Assembly: GCA_036374435.1 (NCBI GenBank)
Contig: DASUTU010000120.1
Span: 1-31,480, forward strand
From: CALGFI01 sp036374435
GTDB lineage: Bacteria; Actinomycetota; UBA4738; HRBIN12
Direction of reading: 5' to 3'
Length of the DNA stretch: 31,480 nt
The notes under the pieces are model-generated. The model saw nothing but the letters and a program-made list of their open reading frames with translations, was not told the DNA's origin and did no database searches. Below are positions 6,971 to 15,502 of the stretch, piece after piece. The position numbers and the translations under genes are program-made. Numbering within the stretch: the first letter of the stretch is position 1; the number at the start of each line of letters is the position of its first letter.

Positions 6971-8289
6971 TACCGCCAGGCCCCGGTCTCGTCGATCCCC
7001 AGACGGGGTCCGAGGTACCCACCGAACTCCTGCATCTCGACGATGTGCTCGTCGGTCAGGCCGAGCGAGTGCAGGTCCGCACGTTCCTGCCCGGAGATGT
7101 CGTCGAGCGCGCCGTCTTCCATCAGGTACGGCCAGACGTAGTCGGTGGAGCCTTCGATCTTCTCGATGGTGTACGGGAGGGCGAGGATCTGAGCGATCGG
7201 ATCGAGCACCGACGGGTCCTCTCGCCACGCCGCGACGGGATCCCCCACGGCGCCGAAGTTGTAGCTGAAGCGCTCGGGGTTGACGAGCTCGGCGAGCGCG
7301 TCTACGTCGCGCGCCCTGGCGGCTTCGAGGACCCGCTGCGCCGTCACGGCCACGTCGGGGGGCAGGTCGACGAACCCGGGAGCGGGCGGAGGAGGCGCCT
7401 CCGTCGGCTCGGGAATCGGGGCCTCGAACGCGACCAGCTTGACCGCAGTTGCTGCGAGAGCCTCCCCGCCGACGCGCGAGTCCATCACGACGATCCAGAG
7501 AGTGGCGTCTTGCGGGTCCACCATGGCGGTGCTCCAGTCGCCAGTGAATTGAACACCCGTAACGTTGGCGGCGCAGCAAGCGAGTCCTTCGTCTGACAAC
7601 AAGCCTCGGTTCCGGATCTCATAGAAGACAGCCGCCGTCTCCGAAAGACCTTTCGTGGTCCCCTCAATGCCGATGCGGGCCCCGTCGTCGAGAGGATGGA
7701 CGTCGACGTTGGCGATCATTGGGCTCGACACGCCCACGACGCTCCAGATGCCGTTCGGTCCCGTCCGGCCGAGCTGCAGGAGCTCGACCACGATCGGTGG
7801 GAGGTCGGGGTCGAAGCTGCGATGGCGGAGCTCGACGACGACCGGGAGTGGATCGTCTCCCGAGAGGCTCGGTTCGGTCTCTTCGGAGGTCCAGCCGAAC
7901 AGGTTCGTGGCGAGCATCACCGCCGTCTGTTCGGGGTCGAGCCGCAGCGGCTGGTGGCCGTCGTCGACCGCGGTCTGCGCCTCGGCGAGGGCCTCCGGCG
8001 TGGTCTCGGGCCACAAGCCCGCGAACCCCGGCTCGCCGGGCAACACCGGCGTGGGCCCCTCGGTGGCCGGCACAACCGGGTTGGGGCCGTCGGCGCGCTC
8101 CGGCGCCGCGACCCGCACGATCGCCACGCCGCCGAGCACGACCGCGACCACGATGGCGCTCGAGAGGAGCGCTGTGGCGCCGCGCCGGACCCGGGCCCGC
8201 CGAAGCGTCGAGGGCACCGAGCGCTCCAGGTCCACCGGCATGTCCGACGCCAGGTGGTGCAGCCGATCAGCCAGCTTGCTCTCGTTCAT
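6949..8289 (-). CDS. Membrane-anchored putative anti-sigma/regulatory partner of the SigE-family factor
   Basis: ATG 8289 overlaps the sigma factor stop by 4 bp (ATGA), so the two are translationally coupled. The 446-residue product has a cytoplasmic N-terminus of about 36 residues, one membrane helix at about residues 37-60 (ATALLSSAIVVAVVLGGVAI) and a large outer domain of nearly 390 residues. A proline-rich linker (PEPTEAPPPPAPG, around residue 305) splits the outer part. The last segment, with SYNFGAVGDPVAAW, is a separate small domain. No HxxxCxxC zinc anti-sigma motif is present. Position and topology suggest control of the sigma factor or sensing, but the family is not recognised and that role is inferred. 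Confidence 0.75.
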   Translation of the reverse strand: MNESKLADRLHHLASDMPVDLERSVPSTLRRARVRRGATALLSSAIVVAVVLGGVAIVRVAAPERADGPNPVVPATEGPTPVLPGEPGFAGLWPETTPEALAEAQTAVDDGHQPLRLDPEQTAVMLATNLFGWTSEETEPSLSGDDPLPVVVELRHRSFDPDLPPIVVELLQLGRTGPNGIWSVVGVSSPMIANVDVHPLDDGARIGIEGTTKGLSETAAVFYEIRNRGLLSDEGLACCAANVTGVQFTGDWSTAMVDPQDATLWIVVMDSRVGGEALAATAVKLVAFEAPIPEPTEAPPPPAPGFVDLPPDVAVTAQRVLEAARARDVDALAELVNPERFSYNFGAVGDPVAAWREDPSVLDPIAQILALPYTIEKIEGSTDYVWPYLMEDGALDDISGQERADLHSLGLTDEHIVEMQEFGGYLGPRLGIDETGAWRYYVTGGD

Positions 8290-8801
8290 GGCTCGTCCTC
8301 TCCGAGCTCGGTCCGAAGCCGCTCCATTCCTCGGGAGACCATCGACTTGACCGTGCCGACGGCCACGCCGAGGGCCTCGGCCGTGTCGGCCTCGGACAGG
8401 TCCTCGTAGTGGCGGAGCACGATCGCGGCCCGCTGCTCGGGCCGAAGCGTCATCAAGGCCCTGCGGAGGCGGTCGCGCTCACCCAGGTCCGGTGGCAGAC
8501 TCGCCACGTCCGGGCGCTGCCGATCCATCCACGCCCGTTCCACCCGGCGACGGCGGAAGTGCGACTTCGACAGGTTCACGACGGTTCGGCGCAGGTACCA
8601 CCAGAACGCGTCCCGGTTCCGGAGGTCGTGGAACCGCCCAAGGATCTTCACGAACGCGTCCTGGGCCAGGTCCTCGGCCATGGTGCGGTCACCGGTCAGC
8701 AGGTAGGCCAGCCGCAGCGCCTCCGGCGCGTGGATTCGGTAGAGCTCCTCGAGCCCCCGGGCGGCGGCGCGCGCCTCGGCGCGCTCGTGCGTCACGACCA
8801 T
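8286..8801 (-). CDS. SigE-family ECF RNA polymerase sigma factor
   Basis: The 171-residue product has sigma region 2 at about residues 20-86 (LYRIHAPEALRLAYLLTGD, MAEDLAQDAFVKIL, WWYLRRTVVN) and region 4 at about 112-163 (LRPEQRAAIVLRHYEDLSEA, then helix-turn-helix EALGVAVGTVKSMVSRG). The spacing, size and the DLSEADTAEALG motif match the SigE subfamily of extracytoplasmic-function factors common in Actinobacteria. It overlaps the downstream membrane protein gene by 4 bp. No close TAnnnT -10 is visible upstream. The weak GGTGAG before the ATG may serve as ribosome-binding site. Confidence 0.9.
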   Translation of the reverse strand: MVVTHERAEARAAARGLEELYRIHAPEALRLAYLLTGDRTMAEDLAQDAFVKILGRFHDLRNRDAFWWYLRRTVVNLSKSHFRRRRVERAWMDRQRPDVASLPPDLGERDRLRRALMTLRPEQRAAIVLRHYEDLSEADTAEALGVAVGTVKSMVSRGMERLRTELGEDEP

Positions 8802-8823
8802 CTCACCCTGTCACGACGCAGAG

Positions 8824-8846
8824 GGCACCGGCCAGGTTCCGGCGCC
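8824..8846 (-). terminator. Hairpin downstream of gdhA
   Basis: On the minus strand GGCGCCGG pairs with CCGGTGCC (8-bp stem, one G-U) around a 7-nt loop, starting 20 nt after the gdhA stop. No T-run follows. It also lies within the region upstream of the sigma factor gene. Confidence 0.45.
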
Positions 8847-8865
8847 GCGCGAGCGCGTCAGGCGA

Positions 8866-10227
8866 TCAGACGACGCCCTGGTCGAGCATGGCGTCGGCGA
8901 CCTTGAGGAAGCCGGCGATGTTCGCGCCCACCACGTAGTCGCCGGGCGCGCCGTACTCCTCGGCCGTCTCGCGGCACTGCTTGTGGATCGACTTCATGAT
9001 GTCCTTCAGCCGCTTGTCGACCTCCTGGCGCGGCCAGGACAGGTGCAACGCGTCCTGGGACATCTCGAGGCCGGACACCGCCACACCGCCGGCGTTCGCC
9101 GCCTTTCCCAGCCCGTAGAGGATGCCCGCGTGCTGGAACTGCTCGATCGCCTCCGGCGTACTCGGCATGTTCGCGCCCTCGCTGATCACGAACACGCCCC
9201 CGTTCAGCAGGTTGGCCGCGTCTTTTGCGTTGATCTCGTTCTGCGTGGCGCTGGGGAAGGCGCAGTCGGCGGGGATGGCCCACAGCGGGCAGGCATCGGC
9301 CTTCGGATCGTGCGGGATGTACGTGGCGCCGGGGAACCGTTCGACGTATTCGGCCATCCGGCCGCGACGGACGTTCTTCAGCTCCATCACCCAGGCCAGC
9401 TTCTCGTGATCGATGCCGGCCGGGTCGTGGACGATGCCTCCCGAGTCCGACAGGGTGACGGCCTTCGCGCCCATGTCGATCAGCTTCTCCACGGTGTACT
9501 GCGCGACGTTGCCGCTCCCGGAGATCAGGCAGGTCTTGCCCTCGAGGCTGTCGTCGCGCGTCCCGAGCATCTCGTGCGCGAAATACACGGCGCCGTACCC
9601 GGTGGCCTCGGGCCGGATCAAGGAGCCGCCCCACTTCAGGCCTTTGCCGGTGAGGACGCCGGTGAACTCGTTCCTGATCCGTTTGTACTGGCCGAACAGG
9701 TAGCCGATCTCGCGGCCTCCGACGCCGATGTCGCCGGCAGGCACGTCCGTGTCCGGGCCGATGTGACGCTGGAGCTCGGTCATGAACGACTGGCAGAACC
9801 GCATGACCTCGCCGTCGCTCTTGCCTTTCGGGTCGAAGTCGGCGCCACCTTTGCCTCCGCCCATCGGAAGCGTGGTGAGGGCGTTCTTGAAGACCTGCTC
9901 GAACGCGAGGAACTTCAACAGGCCGAGGTACACGGACGGGTGGAACCGCAGCCCGCCCTTGTAGGGGCCGATCGCGCTGTTCATCTCGACCCGGTACCCC
10001 CGGTTGACGTGGACCTCGCCGCGATCGTCCACCCACGGCACCCGGAAGATGACGACTCGCTCGGGCTCCACGATCCGCTCGAGGATCCTGGCCTCGCCGT
10101 AGACGGGCCTGCGGTCCAGCACCGGGGCCAGCGAGCCGAGCACCTCCCGGACCGCCTGGTGGAACTCCGGCTCGCCGGGGTTTCGCTCCACGACCGTGCC
10201 CAACAACTCGTCCAGGTACGTCTTCAT
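8866..10227 (-). CDS. gdhA: Glutamate dehydrogenase, NADP-specific type
   Basis: The 453-residue product matches hexameric small glutamate dehydrogenases, which interconvert 2-oxoglutarate plus ammonia and glutamate. The dehydrogenase signature LPMGGGKGGADFDPKG lies at residues 120-135 with catalytic lysine 126. Substrate-site residues lie in GPYKGGLRFHPSV (88-99). The nucleotide-binding fold starts at CLISGSGNVAQY, and SDSGG at about 260-264 resembles the NADP-preferring enzymes. ATG 10227 has an excellent Shine-Dalgarno (GAGGAGG). It is monocistronic, with a hairpin after the stop. The likely role is ammonium assimilation in the cytoplasm. Confidence 0.96.
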   Translation of the reverse strand: MKTYLDELLGTVVERNPGEPEFHQAVREVLGSLAPVLDRRPVYGEARILERIVEPERVVIFRVPWVDDRGEVHVNRGYRVEMNSAIGPYKGGLRFHPSVYLGLLKFLAFEQVFKNALTTLPMGGGKGGADFDPKGKSDGEVMRFCQSFMTELQRHIGPDTDVPAGDIGVGGREIGYLFGQYKRIRNEFTGVLTGKGLKWGGSLIRPEATGYGAVYFAHEMLGTRDDSLEGKTCLISGSGNVAQYTVEKLIDMGAKAVTLSDSGGIVHDPAGIDHEKLAWVMELKNVRRGRMAEYVERFPGATYIPHDPKADACPLWAIPADCAFPSATQNEINAKDAANLLNGGVFVISEGANMPSTPEAIEQFQHAGILYGLGKAANAGGVAVSGLEMSQDALHLSWPRQEVDKRLKDIMKSIHKQCRETAEEYGAPGDYVVGANIAGFLKVADAMLDQGVV

Positions 10228-10355
10228 GGCTGGTGCCTCCTCACGCGGACGCCGTGGTCAGCGTGCGTCTCCAACGGTACTCCGGAGCGGGCCGGTCGGC
10301 CCACACGCCAAAGGTCCGATGGCCGCGTACCGTCCGTAGACTGGCGGGCCGATCC

Positions 10356-10613
10356 ATGAGCATCTGGGTGATCCTGACGGCCGTGTTGATCGCGGCGGCG
10401 ATCGCGTGGATCGGTCTCGTCGCCCTCCGCGCCGCCTCCGGCGTCGGGGCCCCGAAGGGAACCCCGGAGGTCGAAGACGTGGAGGAGCTCGACGTCTTCC
10501 TGGTCTGCGGCGAGTGTGGGACGGAGTTCCGGGTCACCCGGCTCGGCGAGCTCCAGATCCCCCGGCACTGTGGTGAGCCGATGAACGTGGTCCGGCGGCC
10601 CGCCGAGATCTGA
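10356..10613 (+). CDS. Small membrane-anchored zinc-ribbon protein (85 aa)
   Basis: ATG 10356 opens an 85-residue frame. Residues 4-24 (WVILTAVLIAAAIAWIGLVAL) form one membrane helix. After an acidic linker comes a metal-binding tail with CGECG and, about 20 residues later, RHCGEPM. The CxxC...HCGxPM arrangement resembles the small zinc or iron ribbons of desulforedoxin-like and rubredoxin-like proteins, but the match is to a short motif only. There is no Shine-Dalgarno. TAGACT at 10337-10342 would give a very short leader. It converges with crgA 21 bp away. Function is unknown. Confidence 0.7.
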   Translation: MSIWVILTAVLIAAAIAWIGLVALRAASGVGAPKGTPEVEDVEELDVFLVCGECGTEFRVTRLGELQIPRHCGEPMNVVRRPAEI

Positions 10614-10634
10614 GCGGGATTCCCGGGGCCGATG

Positions 10635-10880
10635 TCACCGCCACCGGGTGGCGGCGGCGAATCCGGCGGCGATGAGGCCCAGGCCCACCCACAACCACAG
10701 CGACCGGGTGCCGCCGGGCACCACGTCCATGTAGTTCAGGACGATGAGGGCCACGCCGAGCAGGATCACGCCCAGGACCACGAACCCGTACCACCGCGGG
10801 CTGGCCTTGGGCCGCTTCTTGGGCGGCGGCGGGGCATACGGCCGGGAGGTGCGCTTCTGTCGCTGCCTGGACTTGGGCAT
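10635..10880 (-). CDS. crgA: Cell division protein CrgA
   Basis: The 81-residue product starts MPKSRQRQKR, has a short proline/basic N-terminal tail, and then two membrane helices (about residues 30-50, WYGFVVLGVILLGVALIVLNY, and 60-77), ending in ATRWR. This matches the actinobacterial CrgA family in length, the MPKSK start, and the two-helix layout ending in a Thr/Met-Arg-Trp motif. CrgA is known as a septum-site membrane protein that interacts with FtsZ and peptidoglycan synthesis proteins. The start has no Shine-Dalgarno but has TAACAT 9 nt upstream. That element overlaps the stop codon of the preceding gene on the same strand. Confidence 0.85.
   Translation of the reverse strand: MPKSRQRQKRTSRPYAPPPPKKRPKASPRWYGFVVLGVILLGVALIVLNYMDVVPGGTRSLWLWVGLGLIAAGFAAATRWR
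10638..10654. terminator. Possible bidirectional hairpin between convergent genes
   Basis: CCGCCA (10638-10643) pairs with TGGCGG (10649-10654) around CCGGG. It lies in the last codons of crgA and 24 bp past the stop of the convergent zinc-ribbon gene. No T-run is present, so this is tentative. Confidence 0.3.
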
Positions 10881-10889
10881 GTCGCTCTG

Positions 10890-10895
10890 ATGTTA
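10890..10895 (-). promoter_or_regulatory. -10 element of crgA
   Basis: TAACAT on the minus strand ends 9 nt before the crgA ATG. It overlaps the TAA stop of the penicillin acylase-like gene, so crgA can be transcribed on its own from inside the previous gene. Confidence 0.45.
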
Positions 10896-13190
10896 TCGAG
10901 CGGGCCGCAGGGTGAGCCGATGGATGGCCGCCGCCTCGACGGCGGACCGGGTCACCGGGGCCGGGCGGAGCTCGCCGGCGATCCAGAGCGGCGCCTGGTC
11001 GTTCCAGTGGGGTGAGGTGGGATTGCCCGACTGCCCGGTGGTGATCACGGCCACCGAGCGGTCGAGGTCGGCCAGGTCGGCCACGAAGCGCCAGGAGGGG
11101 ACCACGACCGGTTCGAACCCGCTCCGCCCGTCGAAGCCGGCCTGAAGCACCGTCTGCTCGTCACCGGGCAACTCGTGTTCGGCGGCCCCGAACAGCTCGG
11201 CCAGCCCCGGCATCCGGGCCAGGGGATGGGCGAACCGCACCCGGTGCAGCGCGCCCCAGCGCCACGCCGACCGGTCGGCCCCGAGACGCTCGGCCAGGAG
11301 CTCCAGAGCCGCCGCCAGCGACCGCCGCAGGGGTTCGTCCCAGGCGGACTCGCCCGTCCAGGCCGGCGGGTCGCGTTCGAGCAGCGCCGGAAGCGCCACG
11401 CACACGAACGGCTCTCGCCACGCCAGGTACCGGTCGACGGTGGCCGGATCCACCCGCCCGAGGAGCGTTCGGACGAGCTCGGCCACCCAGGCGTTGTAGA
11501 CGGCCGCGGCGGCCGACTCGGCCCGCTGGTCCCCACCCCACCCGCGCAGGAGATCGAACGCCCATCGCTCGTCGTCCGTCTCGGGTTCGAGCGCCGTCAG
11601 GAGCGGGAGGAGCGTCCGGGCCGGCAACGAGATCGTGTCGGTCTGGAAACGCGCGACGGCCTCGACCGTGAGGGGGGCGTCCGCGTGTTCGATGAGCTCC
11701 GTGATCCGCCGGGCGCGGAACGGCGTATGGAAGTCCCCGCCGATGAGGTGGGGATACGTCTCTTCGTACGTCCGGTTGTTCGCCGTGACGAGGTGCCCAC
11801 GCTCGGGATCGGCCGACCACGGCAGATCCTCGAAGGCGATCCACCCCTCCCATTCGTGATCCGACGTCCAGCCGGGAACCGGCGCCGTGCCGTCACCCGC
11901 CCGGCGAACCGGATACCGACCCGTGAGCTGGTAACCGATCGTCCCCTCGACGTCCGCGTACACGACGTTCTGGCCGGGGCAGGACAGGCCTCGGAGGGCG
12001 TGCCGGAATCCGTCGAAGCCCGGTGCCGTCGCCACGTCGACGAGCGCCGCGGGCTCGAGCAGCCCGTCGGCCGCCGTCCACCTGAGTGCGTACGCGCGGT
12101 CGAGTGGGACGAACTCGAGGTCGAGGATGCCGATCGTCTCGGCCTCGAGGATCGGGCCGTGGCGCGTCTCGCGCACGTCCACCGTGACGGGCTCGCCCCC
12201 GCGCACGGCGATCTCCTCGCGATGCACCGTCACCGGCACCCACTCGCCGTCGAACTCGGCGGCGCGTCCGTCGTCGCCGAGCCGCTCCTCGTAGAGGTCC
12301 TGGACGTCGCCGCTGACGTTCGTGATCCCCCACGCGTGGTGGGGCGTGGCGCCGACGAGGATCCCCGGCGCGAACGGGAAGGCGACCCCCCGGGCCTCGT
12401 AGCCGGGGGCACGCAGGTGGAGCTCGTACCATGCGATCGGCTGCTGGGCGAGGAGGTGCGGGTCGTTCGCCAGCAGGGGTTTGCCCGTGGCCGTTCTCGA
12501 TCCGGCGAGGACCCAGTTGTTCGAGCCCTGTCCGCGGGCCCGCGGCATCGCGTCCAGCAGGCGCCCGGCCAGCCCGCCGGCGACCTCCCCGGGCGGCGTG
12601 GGCGGCAGCGGAGGAAGCAGGTCGGCCGCGGCCTCCGGTCCCAGGGCCTCGACGAGGTGGACCCGCAGCAGCTCCAGGTCCCAGTTTCCCGAGAGACCCC
12701 ACGCGGCGTAGGCGAACGCCGCGGCCCACGGTCCGAGCTCGGCCGGGAGGTCGGGCGGCACCGCCAGCAGGGCGTATTCGACCGGCGCCGCCGGCATCAC
12801 CTGGATCCAGGCGCGAGCGCCCGCCACGAATCGCTCGACCATGGCCCGGGACGCCGCGCTCCACCGTTCGGCCTCGCGCTCCCCGATCCGGCCGAAGCCG
12901 ACCACGCGGGCGAACTTGTCCTGCGGCAGCGTGAGCTCGGCGAACAGCTCCGAGAGCCGTCCGGCGGCGGCCCGCAGGGCCAGGTCGATCTGGAACAGCC
13001 GCTCCGAGGCCGTCACGAAGCCCTGCGCGAACCACAGGTCGTCGAGAGACGAGGCCGTGAGGTATGGGACGCCCCAGCGGTCGCGGAGGACCTCGACCGG
13101 CTCGGCCAGGCCGGGGACCTCGATCTCGCCCTCCACCGGCGCGAGTGAGGCCTCGGCGGCCGCGCGGATCTCCTGCGTCCAGTCCTCCAC
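10893..13190 (-). CDS. Penicillin acylase-family (Ntn) amidohydrolase, cytoplasmic
   Basis: The 765-residue product belongs to the S45 penicillin/acyl-homoserine lactone acylase family. These are made as one chain that cuts itself before a serine, which then becomes the catalytic N-terminal residue of the beta chain. The serine is S223 in GQGSNNWVLAG, so alpha would be about residues 1-222 and beta 223-765. Other family motifs are VLRDRWGVPYL near the N-terminus, GKPLLANDPHL and HHAWGITNVSGDVQDLY. No signal peptide is visible, unlike classic periplasmic members, so the substrate is probably an intracellular amide. GTG 13190 is preceded 8 nt upstream by TAGGCT and no Shine-Dalgarno. It is divergent from fadD. 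Confidence 0.92.
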   Translation of the reverse strand: MEDWTQEIRAAAEASLAPVEGEIEVPGLAEPVEVLRDRWGVPYLTASSLDDLWFAQGFVTASERLFQIDLALRAAAGRLSELFAELTLPQDKFARVVGFGRIGEREAERWSAASRAMVERFVAGARAWIQVMPAAPVEYALLAVPPDLPAELGPWAAAFAYAAWGLSGNWDLELLRVHLVEALGPEAAADLLPPLPPTPPGEVAGGLAGRLLDAMPRARGQGSNNWVLAGSRTATGKPLLANDPHLLAQQPIAWYELHLRAPGYEARGVAFPFAPGILVGATPHHAWGITNVSGDVQDLYEERLGDDGRAAEFDGEWVPVTVHREEIAVRGGEPVTVDVRETRHGPILEAETIGILDLEFVPLDRAYALRWTAADGLLEPAALVDVATAPGFDGFRHALRGLSCPGQNVVYADVEGTIGYQLTGRYPVRRAGDGTAPVPGWTSDHEWEGWIAFEDLPWSADPERGHLVTANNRTYEETYPHLIGGDFHTPFRARRITELIEHADAPLTVEAVARFQTDTISLPARTLLPLLTALEPETDDERWAFDLLRGWGGDQRAESAAAAVYNAWVAELVRTLLGRVDPATVDRYLAWREPFVCVALPALLERDPPAWTGESAWDEPLRRSLAAALELLAERLGADRSAWRWGALHRVRFAHPLARMPGLAELFGAAEHELPGDEQTVLQAGFDGRSGFEPVVVPSWRFVADLADLDRSVAVITTGQSGNPTSPHWNDQAPLWIAGELRPAPVTRSAVEAAAIHRLTLRPAR

Positions 13191-13244
13191 GGGGCGGGAG
13201 CCTATCGGTTGAGCCCGATCGTCCGGGCTGGAATGATGCGGCGC
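13191..13244. promoter_or_regulatory. Divergent promoter region, acylase and fadD
   Basis: This 54-bp gap holds TAGGCT for the minus-strand acylase (13199-13204, 8 nt from its GTG) and AATGAT for the plus-strand fadD (13232-13237, 7 nt from its ATG). The two core promoters would overlap in their upstream parts. Confidence 0.4.
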
Positions 13245-14963
13245 ATGACCGATCATCGACCGTGGTTCCGGAGCTACCCGTCCGACGTGCCCCACACGCT
13301 CGAGCCGTACCCGACCTACCCCGTGTTCGGGATGCTCGAGGCCTCGACGCGCCGATTCTCCCAGCGCCCGGCCATCGCCTGGTTCGGGCGCACGATCACG
13401 TACCGCGACCTCCATGCGGAGACCGAGCGGTGTTCGGCCGCTCTGGCCGGCCTCGGCGTCGGCAAGGGTGACCGGGTGGCCCTGGTCATGCCGAACTGCC
13501 CGCCCTACGTGATCGCCTTCTACGCGACGGCCCGGCTGGGGGCCATCGTGGTCGGCAACAACCCGCTGTACACGAAGCGGGAGATGGAGCACCAGCTCAA
13601 GGACTGCGGCGCGAAGGTCGTGATCGTGCTCGACCTGCTGTATTCGGATTTCGCCGACGTGTTCAAGTACCTCGGAATCGAACATGTCGTGGTGGCGCGC
13701 CTGAACGACTACATGCCGTTCCCCAAGAAGCAGCTCGCGCCGGCCTTGAAGTTCAAGAAGCGGCAGCGGCAGGAGGGCAAACCGTGGCCGCCGGTGCCGA
13801 AGAACGCTCGGGTGATCCGTTGGCACCAGTGGCTCGCGTCTGCGGGGCCGGTGCCGGTGGCACCGGAGATCGATCCCGATCTCGACCCCGCGGGGTTCAT
13901 CTACACGGGCGGGACCACCGGCGTGAGCAAGGGCGCCATGCTCTCGCACCGCAACATGATCGCGAACGCCATGCAGGGGGCCTCCTACATCGGGATCAAG
14001 GAAGGGGTCGAGGGGCTGCTCGGCTCGCTCCCGTTCTTCCACTCGTTCGGCATGCTCGTGATGAACGTGGCCATCCAGCGCGCGGGCAAGCTCATCCCGA
14101 TCCCGAACCCCCGCGACCTCCACCTCGTCATGGAGGAGATCGACAAGGAGAAGCCCACGTTCGTCCCCGGCGTCCCGAGGTTCTTCAACGGCCTGAACGA
14201 GTCGCCGCTGGCCAAGAAGTTCGACCTGACCTCGGTGACGGCGTGCATCTCCGGGGCCGCGCCGCTGCCGCAGGCGGTAGCCGAGCGGTTCGCCGAGATC
14301 ACGAACGGGGCGGTGTTGGTCGAAGGGTACGGGTTGACCGAGGCGTCGCCGGTCACGCACGCCAACCCGCTGAAGGGCGTTCGGAAACCCGGCGCGATCG
14401 GACTGCCGGTACCCGACACCGACTGCCGCATCGTCGACCTCGAGAACCCGGACCGGGAGGTCGCGGGCGGGAAACGCGGAGAGCTGTGCGTTCGCGGTCC
14501 GCAGGTCATGCTGGGCTACTGGAACCGTCCCGAGGAGACCGCGCTCACGATCCGCAACGGGTGGCTCCACACGGGCGACGTCGCCGTGGTGGACGATGAC
14601 GGGTACTTCCGGATCGTGGACCGGCTCAAGGAGATGATCAGCGTCTCGGGGTTCAACGTCTACCCGAACGAGGTCGAGGAGGCATTGTACCGGCACCCCA
14701 AGGTCTCGAAGGCCGCGGTGATCGGCGTGCCCGATGAGCGGACCGGCGAGGCGGTGAAGGCGTTCGTCGTCTTGAAGGAGGGCGTCACCGCGACCACGGA
14801 GGAGATCGTCGCGTGGGCGCGCGACCCGGCGAACGGCCTCACCGCGTACCGGGCGCCGAAGCTGGTCGAGTTCCGAGATTCGCTGCCCGAGACCATGATC
14901 GGCAAGGTGCTTCGTCGCGTGTTGATGGAGGAGGAGCGGCAGAAGGCCGCCTCCAAGACGTGA
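13245..14963 (+). CDS. fadD: Long-chain fatty acid--CoA ligase (AMP-binding enzyme)
   Basis: The 572-residue product is an acyl-adenylate-forming ligase that activates a fatty acid with ATP and CoA. The AMP-binding loop YTGGTTGVSKGAMLSH starts at residue 220. GYGLTEASPV and YWNRPEETALTIRNGWLHTGD follow, then the hinge DRLKEMISVSGFNVYP and the A10 lysine at residue 554 in MIGKVLRR. The length and the internal FKKRQRQEG insert around residues 165-175 fit FadD-type long-chain ligases. ATG 13245 is chosen because AATGAT lies 7 nt upstream and the family N-terminus starts near here; ATG 13233 and 13236 are alternatives. The stop overlaps the next gene by 4 bp (GTGA). Confidence 0.92.
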   Translation: MTDHRPWFRSYPSDVPHTLEPYPTYPVFGMLEASTRRFSQRPAIAWFGRTITYRDLHAETERCSAALAGLGVGKGDRVALVMPNCPPYVIAFYATARLGAIVVGNNPLYTKREMEHQLKDCGAKVVIVLDLLYSDFADVFKYLGIEHVVVARLNDYMPFPKKQLAPALKFKKRQRQEGKPWPPVPKNARVIRWHQWLASAGPVPVAPEIDPDLDPAGFIYTGGTTGVSKGAMLSHRNMIANAMQGASYIGIKEGVEGLLGSLPFFHSFGMLVMNVAIQRAGKLIPIPNPRDLHLVMEEIDKEKPTFVPGVPRFFNGLNESPLAKKFDLTSVTACISGAAPLPQAVAERFAEITNGAVLVEGYGLTEASPVTHANPLKGVRKPGAIGLPVPDTDCRIVDLENPDREVAGGKRGELCVRGPQVMLGYWNRPEETALTIRNGWLHTGDVAVVDDDGYFRIVDRLKEMISVSGFNVYPNEVEEALYRHPKVSKAAVIGVPDERTGEAVKAFVVLKEGVTATTEEIVAWARDPANGLTAYRAPKLVEFRDSLPETMIGKVLRRVLMEEERQKAASKT

Positions 14964-15502
14964 GCACGGCCCTTCTCGACCTCGGCGACGGCGTCGAGGT
15001 GCGTGTCCTCGAGCCCGAGGACGCCGACGAGGTGTTTTCGCTGGTGGACGGCGATCGAGAACGACTCCGGGAGTGGATGCCCTGGGTCGACGGCACGGCC
15101 TCGCCGGCCGATACGCGCGCGTTCATCGAGTCGGCCCGCGCGTCGCAGACCGACCTGGACGGGCTCGGGATCTACGTCGACGGAGCATACGCCGGCGGGA
15201 TCGGATTGCGGGTGCAGCCGCTCAACCGGCACGGCGAGATCGGCTACTGGATCGGGTCGGCCTGGGAAGGTCGTGGCCTGGTCACGCGGGCCTGCCGCGC
15301 GTTGATCCGGCATGCGTTCGACGAGCTGAACGTGCACAGCGTCGAGATCCGCGTGGCGCCGCACAACGTTCGGAGCCGGGCCATCCCGGAACGGCTGGGG
15401 TTCACGCAGGAGGGGGTCCAGCGAGAGGCCGGGCGGACCGACGGCCAGGGATTCGTCGACCTGATCGTCTACGGCATCTTGGATCGGGAGTGGCGAGGGT
15501 GA
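14960..15502 (+). CDS. GNAT N-acetyltransferase, RimJ/RimL type
   Basis: GTG 14960 overlaps the fadD stop (GTGA). The 180-residue product has the GNAT fold of ribosomal-protein N-terminal acetyltransferases: VRVLEPEDADEVFSLVDG at the start, an EIGYWIGSAWEGRGLVTRAC acetyl-CoA loop with the Q/RxxGxG/A-type segment, then RAIPERLGFTQEGVQREA near the C-terminus. Members transfer acetyl groups to the N-terminus of ribosomal proteins or to small molecules; the target here is unknown. Its stop overlaps the next start by 4 bp, so fadD, this gene and the HAD gene form one translationally coupled unit. Confidence 0.9.
   Translation: MSTALLDLGDGVEVRVLEPEDADEVFSLVDGDRERLREWMPWVDGTASPADTRAFIESARASQTDLDGLGIYVDGAYAGGIGLRVQPLNRHGEIGYWIGSAWEGRGLVTRACRALIRHAFDELNVHSVEIRVAPHNVRSRAIPERLGFTQEGVQREAGRTDGQGFVDLIVYGILDREWRG

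Noticed and set aside
13191..14696. N-terminal extension of the penicillin acylase frame to an ATG near 14696
   Set aside because: The extension runs antisense through fadD and has no acylase family sequence; family homology begins right after GTG 13190.
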